Shown here in pieces: positions 37,621 through 46,925 of a stretch of 64,000 bases of DNA. A program made the position numbers and the translations under genes. Source of the DNA: Flavobacterium sp. 245 (GTDB lineage Bacteria > Bacteroidota > Bacteroidia > Flavobacteriales > Flavobacteriaceae); the NCBI RefSeq assembly GCF_004362055.1, contig NZ_SNXB01000003.1:248001-312000 (forward strand). Direction: 5' to 3'. Each line of letters begins with the position of its first letter. Within the stretch, counting starts at the first letter, position 1. The notes under the pieces were generated by a model. It had not been told where the DNA came from and searched no databases. It saw only the letters and a program-made list of their open reading frames with translations.

Positions 37621-37720
37621 TGTCATTCCGAAGAACGAGGAAGCTTCGTAAGTAGCTCCGTTACGAAAATCCAATCTTTGTAGAGTTTCTTGCGGAGATT
37701 CCTCGTTCCTCGGAGTGACA
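37621..37720. repeat. Palindromic intergenic repeat, family C
   Basis: Arms 37621-37642 (TGTCATTCCGAAGAACGAGG...) and 37699-37720 pair over 22 bp with two wobble-compatible differences. The family resembles the element at 31878-31961 (TGTCATTGCGAGGAACGAAG). It lies between the GH115 stop and the GH10 start. Confidence 0.8.
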
Positions 37721-37731
37721 AATAGAACGAA

Positions 37732-40326
37732 TTACTTCTTTCTAAAACTCTCCGGCGGCCCTAAATACGACTCCAAAACTTTTCCTTCTTCAGTTTCAAT
37801 TACAATTTTCTGAAGTACCAATGCCGAATCAACAGCATAAATCTTCAGAACGTGATTTCCAGCTTTTTCTATTTGATGCGCTGATGTCAAAATTTTAATA
37901 TTATTTGAAACCGATTCAGCCCAAGCTTTTTCTGAATTATCTGAATTAAAATTGATTATTTGAGGCTTTTCATCATCAAAAGCAATCCCGTATTTTAAAC
38001 CGTCTCCCGTTTTAAAATTAATTGTCGGTGAAAAATAAGCCTTTACTTTCACATTTCCTTTGCTAAAAAAATGAACATTGTATTCTAATCTTGGCGACTT
38101 TTCCGAAATTTCAATCGGTTGAATATTCGAAGGTTTTATTGTTATTCCAGAATCTGTTTTACCAAGATTTGGGATTACCGTCCATTTTACTGCATCCGAA
38201 TTTATAGCTTTAGAATAATTTTTACTTTCTATCGAAATATAACCGTTGTTCTCCACAAAGACTCGAACATGATCTAAATTCTTATTTTTATTAATTGATG
38301 TTTCAGCCTTCTCAGAAATTTTCGCTTCTACTTTATTTGAAACCTCAACTATTTTCGTTTTCGGAATTACATTTTTATCCGGTTGTTGCCAATTTGTATA
38401 ACCAATGTGCGTCTGTGACATCATATGATTCCATTTGCCATTTGCCACTTTAGTATGATAGTAATTCGTAAGCAGACTATCTTTTTCGAATAACATTTTT
38501 ACTTTTTCGGCATAATCATTTGCAACGGCTCTTCCCTGTTCTGCATATAAATGATTTTTAGCCGTTGCGACATACAACTCATTTAAATTTGCACTTGCCA
38601 AAACAGGAAATAAAACCAATTGATAATAAGCATCTTTATATTCCGGCTTCAATTTTTCGTTTATGGAATTGGCTTTTTCAACCAGTTTCTTATAATCTTC
38701 TAAAACGCTTTCTGCTTCATTATAATTGGTAATACTATACGTTTTTTCATCTAATAATTCAGGTTTTCTGCGCGCATTGTATTTGGTGTACAATTTTAAA
38801 ATGGCCGCAATTTCTCCTGTAAACTGACCTCCGAAATTCTCTTTTGCCCAATTCACATAATAATCTTGTAAATTTCCGGCATTGAACTTTTCAGGATTCC
38901 ATGCCATATCAAGGAAAAACTCAATTGGAAATTCCATTGGTTTTATGTCGCCAACGTTTACAATCCAGATTTTATCAGCTCCGTATTGATAGGCTAAATC
39001 CATTTGTTCCCAAGTGCGCTCGATTTGGTTGGTATTGATCCATTTATAATTTCGTGGCCCACCCACATAATCATAGTGATAATAAATTCCGTAACCACCT
39101 TTTCTTGGCTTTGCATTCAGTTCTGGCAGTTTTCTAATATTTCCCCAATTATCATCACACAGCAAAAGCGTTACATCATCGGGCACCGTCATTCCTTTGT
39201 CGTAATAATCCTGAACTTCTTTATAAAGCGCCCACATTTGAGGCGTTTCCTCAATCGGCTTTTTAGTAATTTCCTGAATGATATTTCTTTGCGTTTTTAC
39301 GATATTTTCCAAAAGTCCAATTGCAGTTCCTTCGGTCATTGGTTCATCGCCGTCGCCTCGCATTCCAATTGTCACAATGGTTTCTTTATTTCCCATTCTT
39401 TTAATTCCGTCTTTCCAGAAATTAATCAGGTTTTCAGAATTGGAATTAAAATCCCATTTTCCATTTTCTTTTCCCCATTCTGCGTGCGCTCTTGTTAAAG
39501 GCTCATGATGCGAAGTTCCCATCACAACTCCATATTCATCGGCCAAAACAGCATTCTGCGGATCCTCCACATAAAACATTCTTCCCCACATTGCCGGCCA
39601 TAAATAATTGCCCTTCATTCTCAAAATCAAATCAAAAACGTTTTCATAAAATTTCGAATTGAATCCTCCAAATTTTTCAAAAGCCCAGCCAGTTAATGCA
39701 GGCGCTTCGTCATTTATAAAAATACCGCGATACTTTACTTTTGGCTCTCCCTGCGAATGAATTCCAGGTAAAACATGCAATTCCGATTGTTTTTTGACTG
39801 GAACATCGGCCCAAAAATACCACGGTGAAATACCAATCTGACTCGACAAATCGTAAATTCCGTAAATTGTTCCTCGCTTGTCTGAGCCTGCAATTACCAA
39901 AGCTTTTTTTATTCCTTTAAACGGATTTTCTACAATTTTCGTGGTAAATTTTTCCCATTTTCCTTGAAGCTGATTGGCATCAATTTTCCCGTCTTTGACT
40001 AATTGATTTATGATTTCGCTTTTTCCCAAAGTTCCAATAATGACAACAAAATCTTCGGCTTCAGAAATCGTTTTAATTCGCTTTGGATGCAAATCTGAAA
40101 CTTTAAAAATATCATTTTCTAAATGTCCCGCAACTTTTAAAACGCCCGAAAAATCATCTTCACTGACTAAAATTGAAGCCGTCTTTCCTTTTGAAACCAA
40201 AGGGAAATTTTTGACAGAAGCTTGATTTACTACGTATTTATCTGGATTTATTGCATATGAATTTGTGCTTAATCCGATTAGGAAAAGCAGAGAAATTATA
40301 TACGTTATTTTATTTTTTAAACACAT
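37732..40326 (-). CDS. GH115 alpha-glucuronidase
   Basis: An 864-aa exported enzyme (signal peptide to about residue 25). Residues 40-650 cover the GH115 catalytic region: GIYDLSSQIGISPWYFWADVPV, YRGIFINDEAP, NYLWPAMWGRMF, MGTSHHEPLTRAHAEW, GMRGDGDEPM, LLCDDNWGNIR, and GGPRNYKWIN. The C-terminal 180 residues are a beta-rich domain like the GH115 C-terminal domain. These enzymes remove 4-O-methylglucuronic acid from internal xylose units, complementing the GH67 encoded upstream. The start codon lies in a repeat-like TTTAAACACATAG sequence. Confidence 0.93.
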   Translation of the reverse strand: MCLKNKITYIISLLFLIGLSTNSYAINPDKYVVNQASVKNFPLVSKGKTASILVSEDDFSGVLKVAGHLENDIFKVSDLHPKRIKTISEAEDFVVIIGTLGKSEIINQLVKDGKIDANQLQGKWEKFTTKIVENPFKGIKKALVIAGSDKRGTIYGIYDLSSQIGISPWYFWADVPVKKQSELHVLPGIHSQGEPKVKYRGIFINDEAPALTGWAFEKFGGFNSKFYENVFDLILRMKGNYLWPAMWGRMFYVEDPQNAVLADEYGVVMGTSHHEPLTRAHAEWGKENGKWDFNSNSENLINFWKDGIKRMGNKETIVTIGMRGDGDEPMTEGTAIGLLENIVKTQRNIIQEITKKPIEETPQMWALYKEVQDYYDKGMTVPDDVTLLLCDDNWGNIRKLPELNAKPRKGGYGIYYHYDYVGGPRNYKWINTNQIERTWEQMDLAYQYGADKIWIVNVGDIKPMEFPIEFFLDMAWNPEKFNAGNLQDYYVNWAKENFGGQFTGEIAAILKLYTKYNARRKPELLDEKTYSITNYNEAESVLEDYKKLVEKANSINEKLKPEYKDAYYQLVLFPVLASANLNELYVATAKNHLYAEQGRAVANDYAEKVKMLFEKDSLLTNYYHTKVANGKWNHMMSQTHIGYTNWQQPDKNVIPKTKIVEVSNKVEAKISEKAETSINKNKNLDHVRVFVENNGYISIESKNYSKAINSDAVKWTVIPNLGKTDSGITIKPSNIQPIEISEKSPRLEYNVHFFSKGNVKVKAYFSPTINFKTGDGLKYGIAFDDEKPQIINFNSDNSEKAWAESVSNNIKILTSAHQIEKAGNHVLKIYAVDSALVLQKIVIETEEGKVLESYLGPPESFRKK

Positions 40327-40351
40327 AGAGTCACAAACTTTTTTATTTAAT

Positions 40352-40432
40352 CTCGCAAAGTCGCTGAGTCGCTAAGGTTTTTACTTATTTTAAGCCTTAA
40401 AAAACTCTGCGCCTTTGCGTCTTTGCGAGAAA
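40352..40432. repeat. Palindromic intergenic repeat, family D (CTCGCAAAG)
   Basis: The left arm starting CTCGCAAAGTCGC (about 40352-40376) pairs imperfectly with the right arm ending GCGTCTTTGCGAG (about 40409-40432). A sister copy lies at 41657-41737. Both sit between adjacent genes of the glucuronate part of the locus. Confidence 0.75.
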
Positions 40433-40462
40433 TTCTCAGCGCGAAAGACTTAGAAACTTTAT

Positions 40463-41635
40463 TTACAAATTCAATTTATAAGCAATTCCCATTTCTAAAC
40501 CTCTTAATTCAGCCAAACCTTTTAATCTTCCTGTCAATGAATAACCAGGATAGGTTTCCGTTACCTCATCAACCGCGTGCAGAAATCCGTGATCGGGACG
40601 CATTGGCAGACTTACTTTTGTTTTATTCATTACTAACAGTAATTTTTCTACTATAATTTCCATTTTGACGTCGCCATCTAAATGTTCTGATTCACGGAAA
40701 ATAGTTTCGCTTTCGCGAATGGTATTTCGGAGATGCAAAAAGTGAATTCTGTCTCCATAATCATCAATTATTTTTTCGAGATTATTTTTTGGATCGGCAC
40801 TCAGCGAACCCGTGCAATAACATAATCCATTTGCTGCTGAAGGAACCTCATCAAAAATCGCTTTTAAGTCTGCTTCTGTTGAAACAATTCTTGGCAGACC
40901 TAAAACTGAAAAAGGCGGATCATCAGGATGAATCGCTAATTTAGCGCCAACTTTTTCCGCAATTGGAGTAACTTCAGATAAAAAGTAAATCAGATTTTCT
41001 CTTAATTTTTGATTATCTATAGCAGCATAATTTTCTAAAAGTGCCAAAATTTGTTCGGCTGTAAAATTGATTTTACTTCCCGGCAATCCTAATAAAACAT
41101 TTTTAAACAATAATGCTTTTTCCTCTTCAGATAATTGGTTTCCAAATTGTAACGCATTTTCTTTTTCTAAATCGGAATAATCATTTTCTGAATTTGGTCT
41201 TTTTAAAAGAAAAACATCAAAAAAAGTAAAAGCATCCTGGTTGTATAATAAAGCTTTGCTTCCATCAGAATTAATAAAATTATGATTCGTTCTTACCCAA
41301 TCCAGAATCGGCATGAAATTATAAGTAATGATTTTGATACCGCATGCTGCCAAATTTTTTAAACTGATTTTGTAATTTTCAATGTATTGAAGATAATTTC
41401 CAGAAGCCTTTTTAATTTCTTCATGAACCGGAAGGCTTTCTACAACCGACCATTCAAGACCACCATTTTTAATAATTTGTTGTCTTTCTTTAATTTCATC
41501 AATTGTCCAGATTTCTCCAACTGGAATATGATGCAAAGCTGTGACAATTCCGGTTGCTCCAGCTTGTTTGATATCTAATAAAGTAACGTTGTCCTGAGGT
41601 CCAAACCAACGCATTGTTTGTTGCATTTTTGTCAT
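40463..41635 (-). CDS. uxuA: Mannonate dehydratase
   Basis: A 390-aa cytoplasmic barrel enzyme dehydrating D-mannonate to 2-keto-3-deoxygluconate. MRWFGPQDNVTLLDIKQAGATGIVTALHHIPVGEIW is the family N-terminus. LAIHPDDPPFSVLGLPRIVS, GLCYCTGSL, FLHLRNT and MRPDHGF supply the metal-binding and active-site segments. The length is normal. With the SDR upstream it converts glucuronate released from xylan side chains. The isomerase UxaC is not in this window. Confidence 0.96.
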   Translation of the reverse strand: MTKMQQTMRWFGPQDNVTLLDIKQAGATGIVTALHHIPVGEIWTIDEIKERQQIIKNGGLEWSVVESLPVHEEIKKASGNYLQYIENYKISLKNLAACGIKIITYNFMPILDWVRTNHNFINSDGSKALLYNQDAFTFFDVFLLKRPNSENDYSDLEKENALQFGNQLSEEEKALLFKNVLLGLPGSKINFTAEQILALLENYAAIDNQKLRENLIYFLSEVTPIAEKVGAKLAIHPDDPPFSVLGLPRIVSTEADLKAIFDEVPSAANGLCYCTGSLSADPKNNLEKIIDDYGDRIHFLHLRNTIRESETIFRESEHLDGDVKMEIIVEKLLLVMNKTKVSLPMRPDHGFLHAVDEVTETYPGYSLTGRLKGLAELRGLEMGIAYKLNL

Positions 41636-41656
41636 ACTGACTGTTTTTTATTTAAT

Positions 41657-41737
41657 CTCGCAAAGTCGCAGAGTCGCTAAGTTTTATTATAAAAACTTAA
41701 AAAGAATCTCTTTGCGCCTTTGCGCCTTTGCGAGAAA
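41657..41737. repeat. Palindromic intergenic repeat, family D, second copy
   Basis: Left arm CTCGCAAAGTCGCAGAGTCG (from 41657) and right arm ending TTTGCGCCTTTGCGAG (to about 41733) form an imperfect inverted repeat matching the element at 40352-40432. Confidence 0.75.
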
Positions 41738-41750
41738 TTTTCAACGCTTA

Positions 41751-42488
41751 TTAAAACCCAATACTATTTCCGCCGTCAACAGGCAAAATAGTTCCGGTTG
41801 TGTATTTTGATTCGCTCAAAGCGAAATAATAAACAGCATCGGCAATATCTGAAGGTTCTCCTAAAAATCCCATTGGCGTTCTTCCCAGCACTTTGTTTTT
41901 TCTTTCTGGATCGCTGTCCAAAGCTTTGGCCGACATTTTAGTTTTAATAAAACCTGGAGCAACACAATTAACACGAATTCCAAACGGAGCCAATTCTACT
42001 GCCATCGCACGCGTCATCGATTCGATTGCGCCTTTGCTGGCTGAATACGCTATTACTTTCGGAATTCCGTATTGCGATGCCATCGAACTGATGTTTACAA
42101 TACTTCCGGCGCCATTTTCTTTCATGTTTTTTACAACCGCTTTACTGACTGCAAAAACACTCAAAAGATTGGTGTGAATTATTGATAAAAAATCTTCATC
42201 GGTAACGTCTAAAAATTCTTTTTTCAGATTGATTCCGGCATTGTTTACCAAAATATCAATTGGACTATTTTTAGCAATGTTTTCAATCATTGCTGGAATT
42301 CCAGCCAGATCATTCAAATCAAAAATTACTGGAACAGCGTTTTCTCCAATTTCTCTGCAGGCCTCTTCTGTTTTTTCTTTTGATCTTCCAATGATGTAAG
42401 TTGTGATACCATTATCACAAAGTTTTTTTGCTGTTGCAAATCCTAAACCCGAATTTCCTCCGGTTACAATTGCCGATTTCTTGCTCAT
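41751..42488 (-). CDS. SDR oxidoreductase, probable D-mannonate (fructuronate) oxidoreductase
   Basis: A classical SDR of about 245 aa. I choose the ATG at 42488 (MSKKSAIVTGG) over the upstream start at 42518. The cofactor loop is TGGNSGLG, the NNAG motif is VNNAGIN, the catalytic Ser is in NISSMAS, and the Tyr/Lys pair is in YSASKGA. It follows GH67 and precedes uxuA, so reduction of fructuronate to mannonate is the likely role. That is normally done by UxuB, a different family, and an SDR replacement is known in Bacteroidota. Substrate is inferred from context only. Confidence 0.85.
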   Translation of the reverse strand: MSKKSAIVTGGNSGLGFATAKKLCDNGITTYIIGRSKEKTEEACREIGENAVPVIFDLNDLAGIPAMIENIAKNSPIDILVNNAGINLKKEFLDVTDEDFLSIIHTNLLSVFAVSKAVVKNMKENGAGSIVNISSMASQYGIPKVIAYSASKGAIESMTRAMAVELAPFGIRVNCVAPGFIKTKMSAKALDSDPERKNKVLGRTPMGFLGEPSDIADAVYYFALSESKYTTGTILPVDGGNSIGF

Positions 42489-42527
42489 AATTTTTTTAAA
42501 TATATATATTTTTAGCACGCTGATGAA

Positions 42528-42630
42528 ACGGATTCGCTATCGCGAAAACGCTGATTTACACGGATTTTTTATTATTATTTTAAAAGGGAAAAACCCGTTT
42601 TTTTCCGTGTCTTCGCGATAGCGAATCCGT
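42528..42630. repeat. Palindromic intergenic repeat, family E (CGCTATCGCGAA)
   Basis: ACGGATTCGCTATCGCGAA (42528-42546) and its exact reverse complement (42612-42630) form a perfect 19-bp inverted repeat between the GH67 and SDR genes. An inner CACGGA / TCCGTG pairing continues the stem. Confidence 0.85.
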
Positions 42631-42658
42631 CTAATCCGCGTTACATTTACTCAATTTA

Positions 42659-44812
42659 TTACCCATTTCCTGGTGCAAATGGGAATTTTAATGATTTAAA
42701 ATAGTCTAATGTTTGTGTCGGTTTTTCTACTCCCGACGGAAGTTCTTTACCTGAATATTGCTGAAAATAAAGTAAACAGGCATCGCGCCACCATTTTGCT
42801 TCTTTATACTGAATTTCTAATAACATTTGAACTTCAGAAAAACGTTCACTGTCAATATATTTTTCAGTTTTGTTCCAAACGTTCCGCATTGCTGCAACCT
42901 CATCTACACCTTCCTGATATTTCAATGCTAAGCCATTCCAAAGTGTTTGGCCATTTTTCAATTTATAATCCCACGAAACGTGGTGAAACCATAATAAATC
43001 TTTCTCTGGACAAGTTTGCAAGTTATCAAAAAGCTTTTCGACTTCGGGTGCATATTGCGCTGTGGCATTTGTACCCGTTTTTGATCGGTCAAAACCAATT
43101 CCGTTTTTATCTGCTTTATGATAATACACCGGATTCCATTCTGGTCGGGACAAATTCGAAACCCACGGCCCTGGCCCATAATGATGACCTGTATCCATAA
43201 TATGATGCAGACCAAGCGGTGTCATATAATCTACAACCGCTTCGCGCGATTCCATCATCATTTTTTTTACTGGTTTAAGGAAATTTTCATCATTCGAAAA
43301 AGTGCTTCTTAACCATTCATCAGCGATAACTTCTGAATCTAAATAAGGATTCCACGCCAATCTGCCGAAACCGTACCAATTTGCCTGCGCAAAAGGATGT
43401 CCGGTCCAGTTTAAATCATTTCCAATGTTGGCCACGCCGGCAATTCCGGTAATTTTATTATGGTGTAAAGAGCCATCAACAACCTTTGCAACCGTTGAAC
43501 CTTTTCCTTTTTGATACGTGTCTGATTCTAAAACTTCCTGAAATAATTTAGGCAGAAAAACCAAATGTGTACTGAAACCCAAATACTCCTGAGTAATTTG
43601 AAATTCCATCATTAAAGGCGTTTTTGGCATTGCTCCAAATAAGGGATGAAATGGTTCTCTTGGCTGAAAATCAATTGCTCCGTTTTTAACCTGAATGATT
43701 ACATTTTCTTTGAATTTCCCATCATAAGGTTGAAATTCAGCGTAAGCTTGTTTAGCGCGGTCATTCGCATCATGTTCTGAATATACAAATGCACGCCACA
43801 TAATTACTCCTCCAAAAGGCGCAACAGCATCGGCAAGCATATTAGCTCCATCAACATGATCTCTGCCATAATTTTGCGGGCCAGGCTGACCTTCAGAATT
43901 TGCTTTTACCAAAAAACCACCAAAATCTGGAATTCGTTTATAGATTTCGGTTGCTTTATTTTTCCACCAATTCATCACTTCGAGATCTTTTGGATCGGCT
44001 GTTTTTAAATTTCCAATTTCAATTGGTGCCGAGAATCTTGCGGTCAAATAAACTTTTATTCCGTAAGGCCTAAAAACATTCGCTAAGGCTTCGACTTTTT
44101 CTAAATATTGTGGCGTCAGAATAAGTGCATTGGCATTTACATTGGTTAAAACCGTTCCGTTAATTCCAATTGAAGCATTTGCTCTAGCATAATCAATATA
44201 ACGCTGATCAATAAAATCAGGCAGTTTTTGCCAGTTCCAAAGTGAAAATCCGGCATAACCGCGTTCTACAGTGCGGTCGAGATTATCCCAATGATTTAAA
44301 ATTCTGATGTTTGTTTTTGGAGAATCAGCAATATTTAAATTTTTAAGAGACTTATTTGTCTGCAGTATTCTCAGAAAACTAAAAACACCGTATAAAACGG
44401 CAACATCATTTTTTCCTGTAATAATGATTTGTTTTTTATTTTGAATGGAAACCGATTTGATGATAAAGCCTTCATTGTTTATTTTATCAAAATCAGAGCT
44501 AACCAACTTTTTTATTTCAGGATTTAATGAAGATGCAGCGCCTACAATCAGATTATTTTCTTCTTTAATTTCCGATTTTATTTGAGGGATATTTCCCAAC
44601 ATACCCAAAAATCCGGCTTGAAGTTCTTTCTGAGCAACTTTAATCGTTTCGGAGTTTCCTAAAACAACAATGCCTTTAAGATTGTTTTTATATTCTGAAG
44701 CCATTACAGCATTGTTCACTGCAGTATACTGGAGCCACAATTTATAATCCTTTTGTGCCAAAGTGGAAAAGGAAATCAGAAGAAAAAGGAAAACAAATCG
44801 TAATGAAGTCAT
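42659..44812 (-). CDS. GH67 alpha-glucuronidase
   Basis: A 717-aa exported enzyme (signal peptide to about residue 19, STLAQ). Residues 20-140 form the N-terminal GH67 domain. The central barrel has LNHWDNLDRTVERGYAGFSLW, GTVLTNVNA, FLVKANSEGQPGPQNYGRDHVDGANMLA and MEFQITQEYLGFSTHLVF. The C-terminal part carries GLHHIMDTGHHYGPGPW and LWFHHVSWDY. GH67 enzymes release 4-O-methylglucuronate from the terminal xylose of aldouronic acids. It is the first gene of the locus and has an operator-like site about 125 bp upstream. Confidence 0.95.
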   Translation of the reverse strand: MTSLRFVFLFLLISFSTLAQKDYKLWLQYTAVNNAVMASEYKNNLKGIVVLGNSETIKVAQKELQAGFLGMLGNIPQIKSEIKEENNLIVGAASSLNPEIKKLVSSDFDKINNEGFIIKSVSIQNKKQIIITGKNDVAVLYGVFSFLRILQTNKSLKNLNIADSPKTNIRILNHWDNLDRTVERGYAGFSLWNWQKLPDFIDQRYIDYARANASIGINGTVLTNVNANALILTPQYLEKVEALANVFRPYGIKVYLTARFSAPIEIGNLKTADPKDLEVMNWWKNKATEIYKRIPDFGGFLVKANSEGQPGPQNYGRDHVDGANMLADAVAPFGGVIMWRAFVYSEHDANDRAKQAYAEFQPYDGKFKENVIIQVKNGAIDFQPREPFHPLFGAMPKTPLMMEFQITQEYLGFSTHLVFLPKLFQEVLESDTYQKGKGSTVAKVVDGSLHHNKITGIAGVANIGNDLNWTGHPFAQANWYGFGRLAWNPYLDSEVIADEWLRSTFSNDENFLKPVKKMMMESREAVVDYMTPLGLHHIMDTGHHYGPGPWVSNLSRPEWNPVYYHKADKNGIGFDRSKTGTNATAQYAPEVEKLFDNLQTCPEKDLLWFHHVSWDYKLKNGQTLWNGLALKYQEGVDEVAAMRNVWNKTEKYIDSERFSEVQMLLEIQYKEAKWWRDACLLYFQQYSGKELPSGVEKPTQTLDYFKSLKFPFAPGNG

Positions 44813-44935
44813 TTTGGTTTTTTAATTTATTCTTTAAAATTTCAATTCTGAATGCATCAGTGTTTTTCGTTAGCATAAAAATATTTGATAAAATTTTAAT
44901 TCAAAAAATACATTATTCGAAATAAAACAACAATT

Positions 44936-44947
44936 GCAATCGGTTGC
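44936..44947 (-). promoter_or_regulatory. Operator-like palindrome upstream of the GH67 gene
   Basis: GCAATCGGTTGC, one mismatched pair away from a perfect CG-centred palindrome, carries the CAAYCGGTTG core shared with 25374-25389 and 36335-36348. It is flanked by GTAAAAATA. A near-match -7 box (TATTTTTTG, one extra T) lies downstream on the minus strand. The rest of the 447-bp gap 44813-45259 shows nothing further. Confidence 0.6.
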
Positions 44948-45259
44948 GTAAAAATATAAGTTTGCATTTGAAGAAAAAAACTTTTGCTTCATTTTTTTTA
45001 AAAAAATAATTTCTTTAACAAATAAAAGCAGGATAATTTGAAAAACTATCCTGCACTTTCTTTCACTTTAGTAATGTAATTTTCGCTTTTAACAATTATT
45101 GTTTTTTTTGAACATTTTCTTAAAATATAAACCTCAAAATATTAAGATATTTTTTATAAATTTGAGTACAAATACCGATTTCCCCAAATCATTTTTTTTA
45201 CAACTTACTGCTTGTTTCCAATATTTTCTTAAAGGATTTGTAACGTAATATCGAAAAAA

Positions 45260-46870
45260 ATGAAAAACTTTACTTTTGCCGTAATTCTTTTACTGGGATT
45301 TTTTTTAAGTTCCTCAACTGTTTTTTCAAAAAATGATCTGCCAATTTCTGAAGCGCATAAAATAATTTCTGTTGCCGCTCCAGAAATTACTAGTGCCTCA
45401 ATCGCTGCATTTTTCAAAAAATATTCTGATTTGAAAGCCTATCAAACAGATGTTACGGCTTTATATAAGGATAAAGCATATAAACCAATTTGGTATGCAG
45501 GAAATGATATAAACGAATTTGGATATCTTTTATATCACAAATTAAATTCAACTTACGAAGAAGGTGTTCAAATAGACATTCCTTATAAAAATAAACTCGA
45601 TGACGTTTTTGATGAGGAATCAGTATCAAAATCAAAAATTTCTGATTCTGATACTGAACTTTTACTGAGTTCAATGTATATTTTATACGCCAAACACGTT
45701 TACAAGGGAATTGATGCCGATGAACAAAACAAAATTCAATGGTATTTGCCTAAGAAAAAATTGTCTTATGAATCGTTGTTAGATTCAATTGTAAGCAATC
45801 CAGATTTATTGAAAGAAAATAAAAAAATTCTTTTTAGCCAATATTACAAACTTCAGGAAGTCTTAAAAAAATACCGTGAAATTGAAAAAAACAATCAGTG
45901 GAATGTTATTCACATGGATACTCCGTTTCAAGATTTACGTCCAGACGCCACTTCGCAGACTATTGCCGATGTAAGACAGCGCTTATTTGTAATTGGTGAC
46001 TTGGCAAAAGATTCTAAAAGCAATTTTTATGATCGGGAATTAATGGACGGCGTAATGAAATATAAAATCAGACATGCGTTGACGCCTAATTATATTATTT
46101 CAAAAGAACATGTTGATCAAATGAATGAACCAATCAGCGATCGAATCAAAACGATAATGCTGAATATGGAACGCTGCAGATGGATTCCGGCTTCTTTGGA
46201 AAATCAAAGCGAATATGTGATGGTCAATATTCCGTCGTTTATGCTGTATTTTGTGCGAGATAAAAATTTTGATATTGTTTCGAAAGTTTTTATTGGAACT
46301 CCCTTGACCAAAACCGTGATTTTCAGTGGTCAGATTGATCGAATTGTTTTTAGTCCGTATTGGTATGTTCCGACTAGCATTATCCAAAATGAATTAAAAC
46401 TAAAAATGGCCGAAGACAAAAATTATCTGGCCGATCATAATATGGAATGGAATGGCGGGAAAGTGAGACAAAAACCAGGGCCGGATAATGCATTAGGACT
46501 TGTAAAATTCATGTTTCCAAATCCTAATGATATTTACATGCACGATACTCCATCGAAATCTTTGTTTGGGTTTGAAAAACGTATTTTCAGTCATGGCTGT
46601 ATCAATGTTGAAAAAGCTAAAGAACTTGCCGTTTCAATGATGAAAGATTATCCCGACTGGACAATTGATAAAATAAATGCGGCAATGAGTGGCGAAAAAG
46701 AAACGCCATTTTTGTTGAAGAAAAAAATCCCAATTTATATAGGCTATTTTACCGCCTGGGTAACGATAGATGGAAATATGAATTTTTATCCTGATGTGTA
46801 TAAAAGAGATACTACCCTAAACGAAATGTTGTTCCCACAAGACACCGCATATAAATCGGATCAAGAGTAA
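45260..46870 (+). CDS. L,D-transpeptidase of the YcbB/LdtD type
   Basis: A 536-aa exported protein (signal peptide to about residue 24). An N-terminal helical scaffold (residues 50-240: FFKKYSDLKAYQ, YKPIWYAGNDINEFGYLL) precedes a domain with RLFVIGDLA and the YkuD catalytic core MERCRWIP, VMVNIPSFMLYF, GQIDRIVFSPYWYVP, and IYMHDTPSKSLFG followed by FSHGCINV (H445, C447). The layout matches large LdtD-like enzymes that make 3-3 peptidoglycan cross-links in the periplasm. It is monocistronic, ending at a strong terminator. Confidence 0.92.
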   Translation: MKNFTFAVILLLGFFLSSSTVFSKNDLPISEAHKIISVAAPEITSASIAAFFKKYSDLKAYQTDVTALYKDKAYKPIWYAGNDINEFGYLLYHKLNSTYEEGVQIDIPYKNKLDDVFDEESVSKSKISDSDTELLLSSMYILYAKHVYKGIDADEQNKIQWYLPKKKLSYESLLDSIVSNPDLLKENKKILFSQYYKLQEVLKKYREIEKNNQWNVIHMDTPFQDLRPDATSQTIADVRQRLFVIGDLAKDSKSNFYDRELMDGVMKYKIRHALTPNYIISKEHVDQMNEPISDRIKTIMLNMERCRWIPASLENQSEYVMVNIPSFMLYFVRDKNFDIVSKVFIGTPLTKTVIFSGQIDRIVFSPYWYVPTSIIQNELKLKMAEDKNYLADHNMEWNGGKVRQKPGPDNALGLVKFMFPNPNDIYMHDTPSKSLFGFEKRIFSHGCINVEKAKELAVSMMKDYPDWTIDKINAAMSGEKETPFLLKKKIPIYIGYFTAWVTIDGNMNFYPDVYKRDTTLNEMLFPQDTAYKSDQE

Positions 46871-46884
46871 AAATCAAAGTGATG

Positions 46885-46925
46885 AAACCTCCCAAAAAAG
46901 TTTATTTTGGGAGGTTTTTTTTTAT
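46885..46925 (+). terminator. Intrinsic terminator after the L,D-transpeptidase gene
   Basis: A perfect 13-bp stem AAACCTCCCAAAA (46885-46897) / TTTTGGGAGGTTT (46905-46917) with a 7-nt loop and a run of T. It also lies against the stop codon of the convergent gene. Confidence 0.92.

Noticed and set aside
38112..38121. Operator core CAATCGGTTG inside the GH115 gene
   Set aside because: It lies more than 2 kb into the coding region, lacks the TGTRTAAAT-like flank, and encodes a conserved-looking segment, so chance is more likely.
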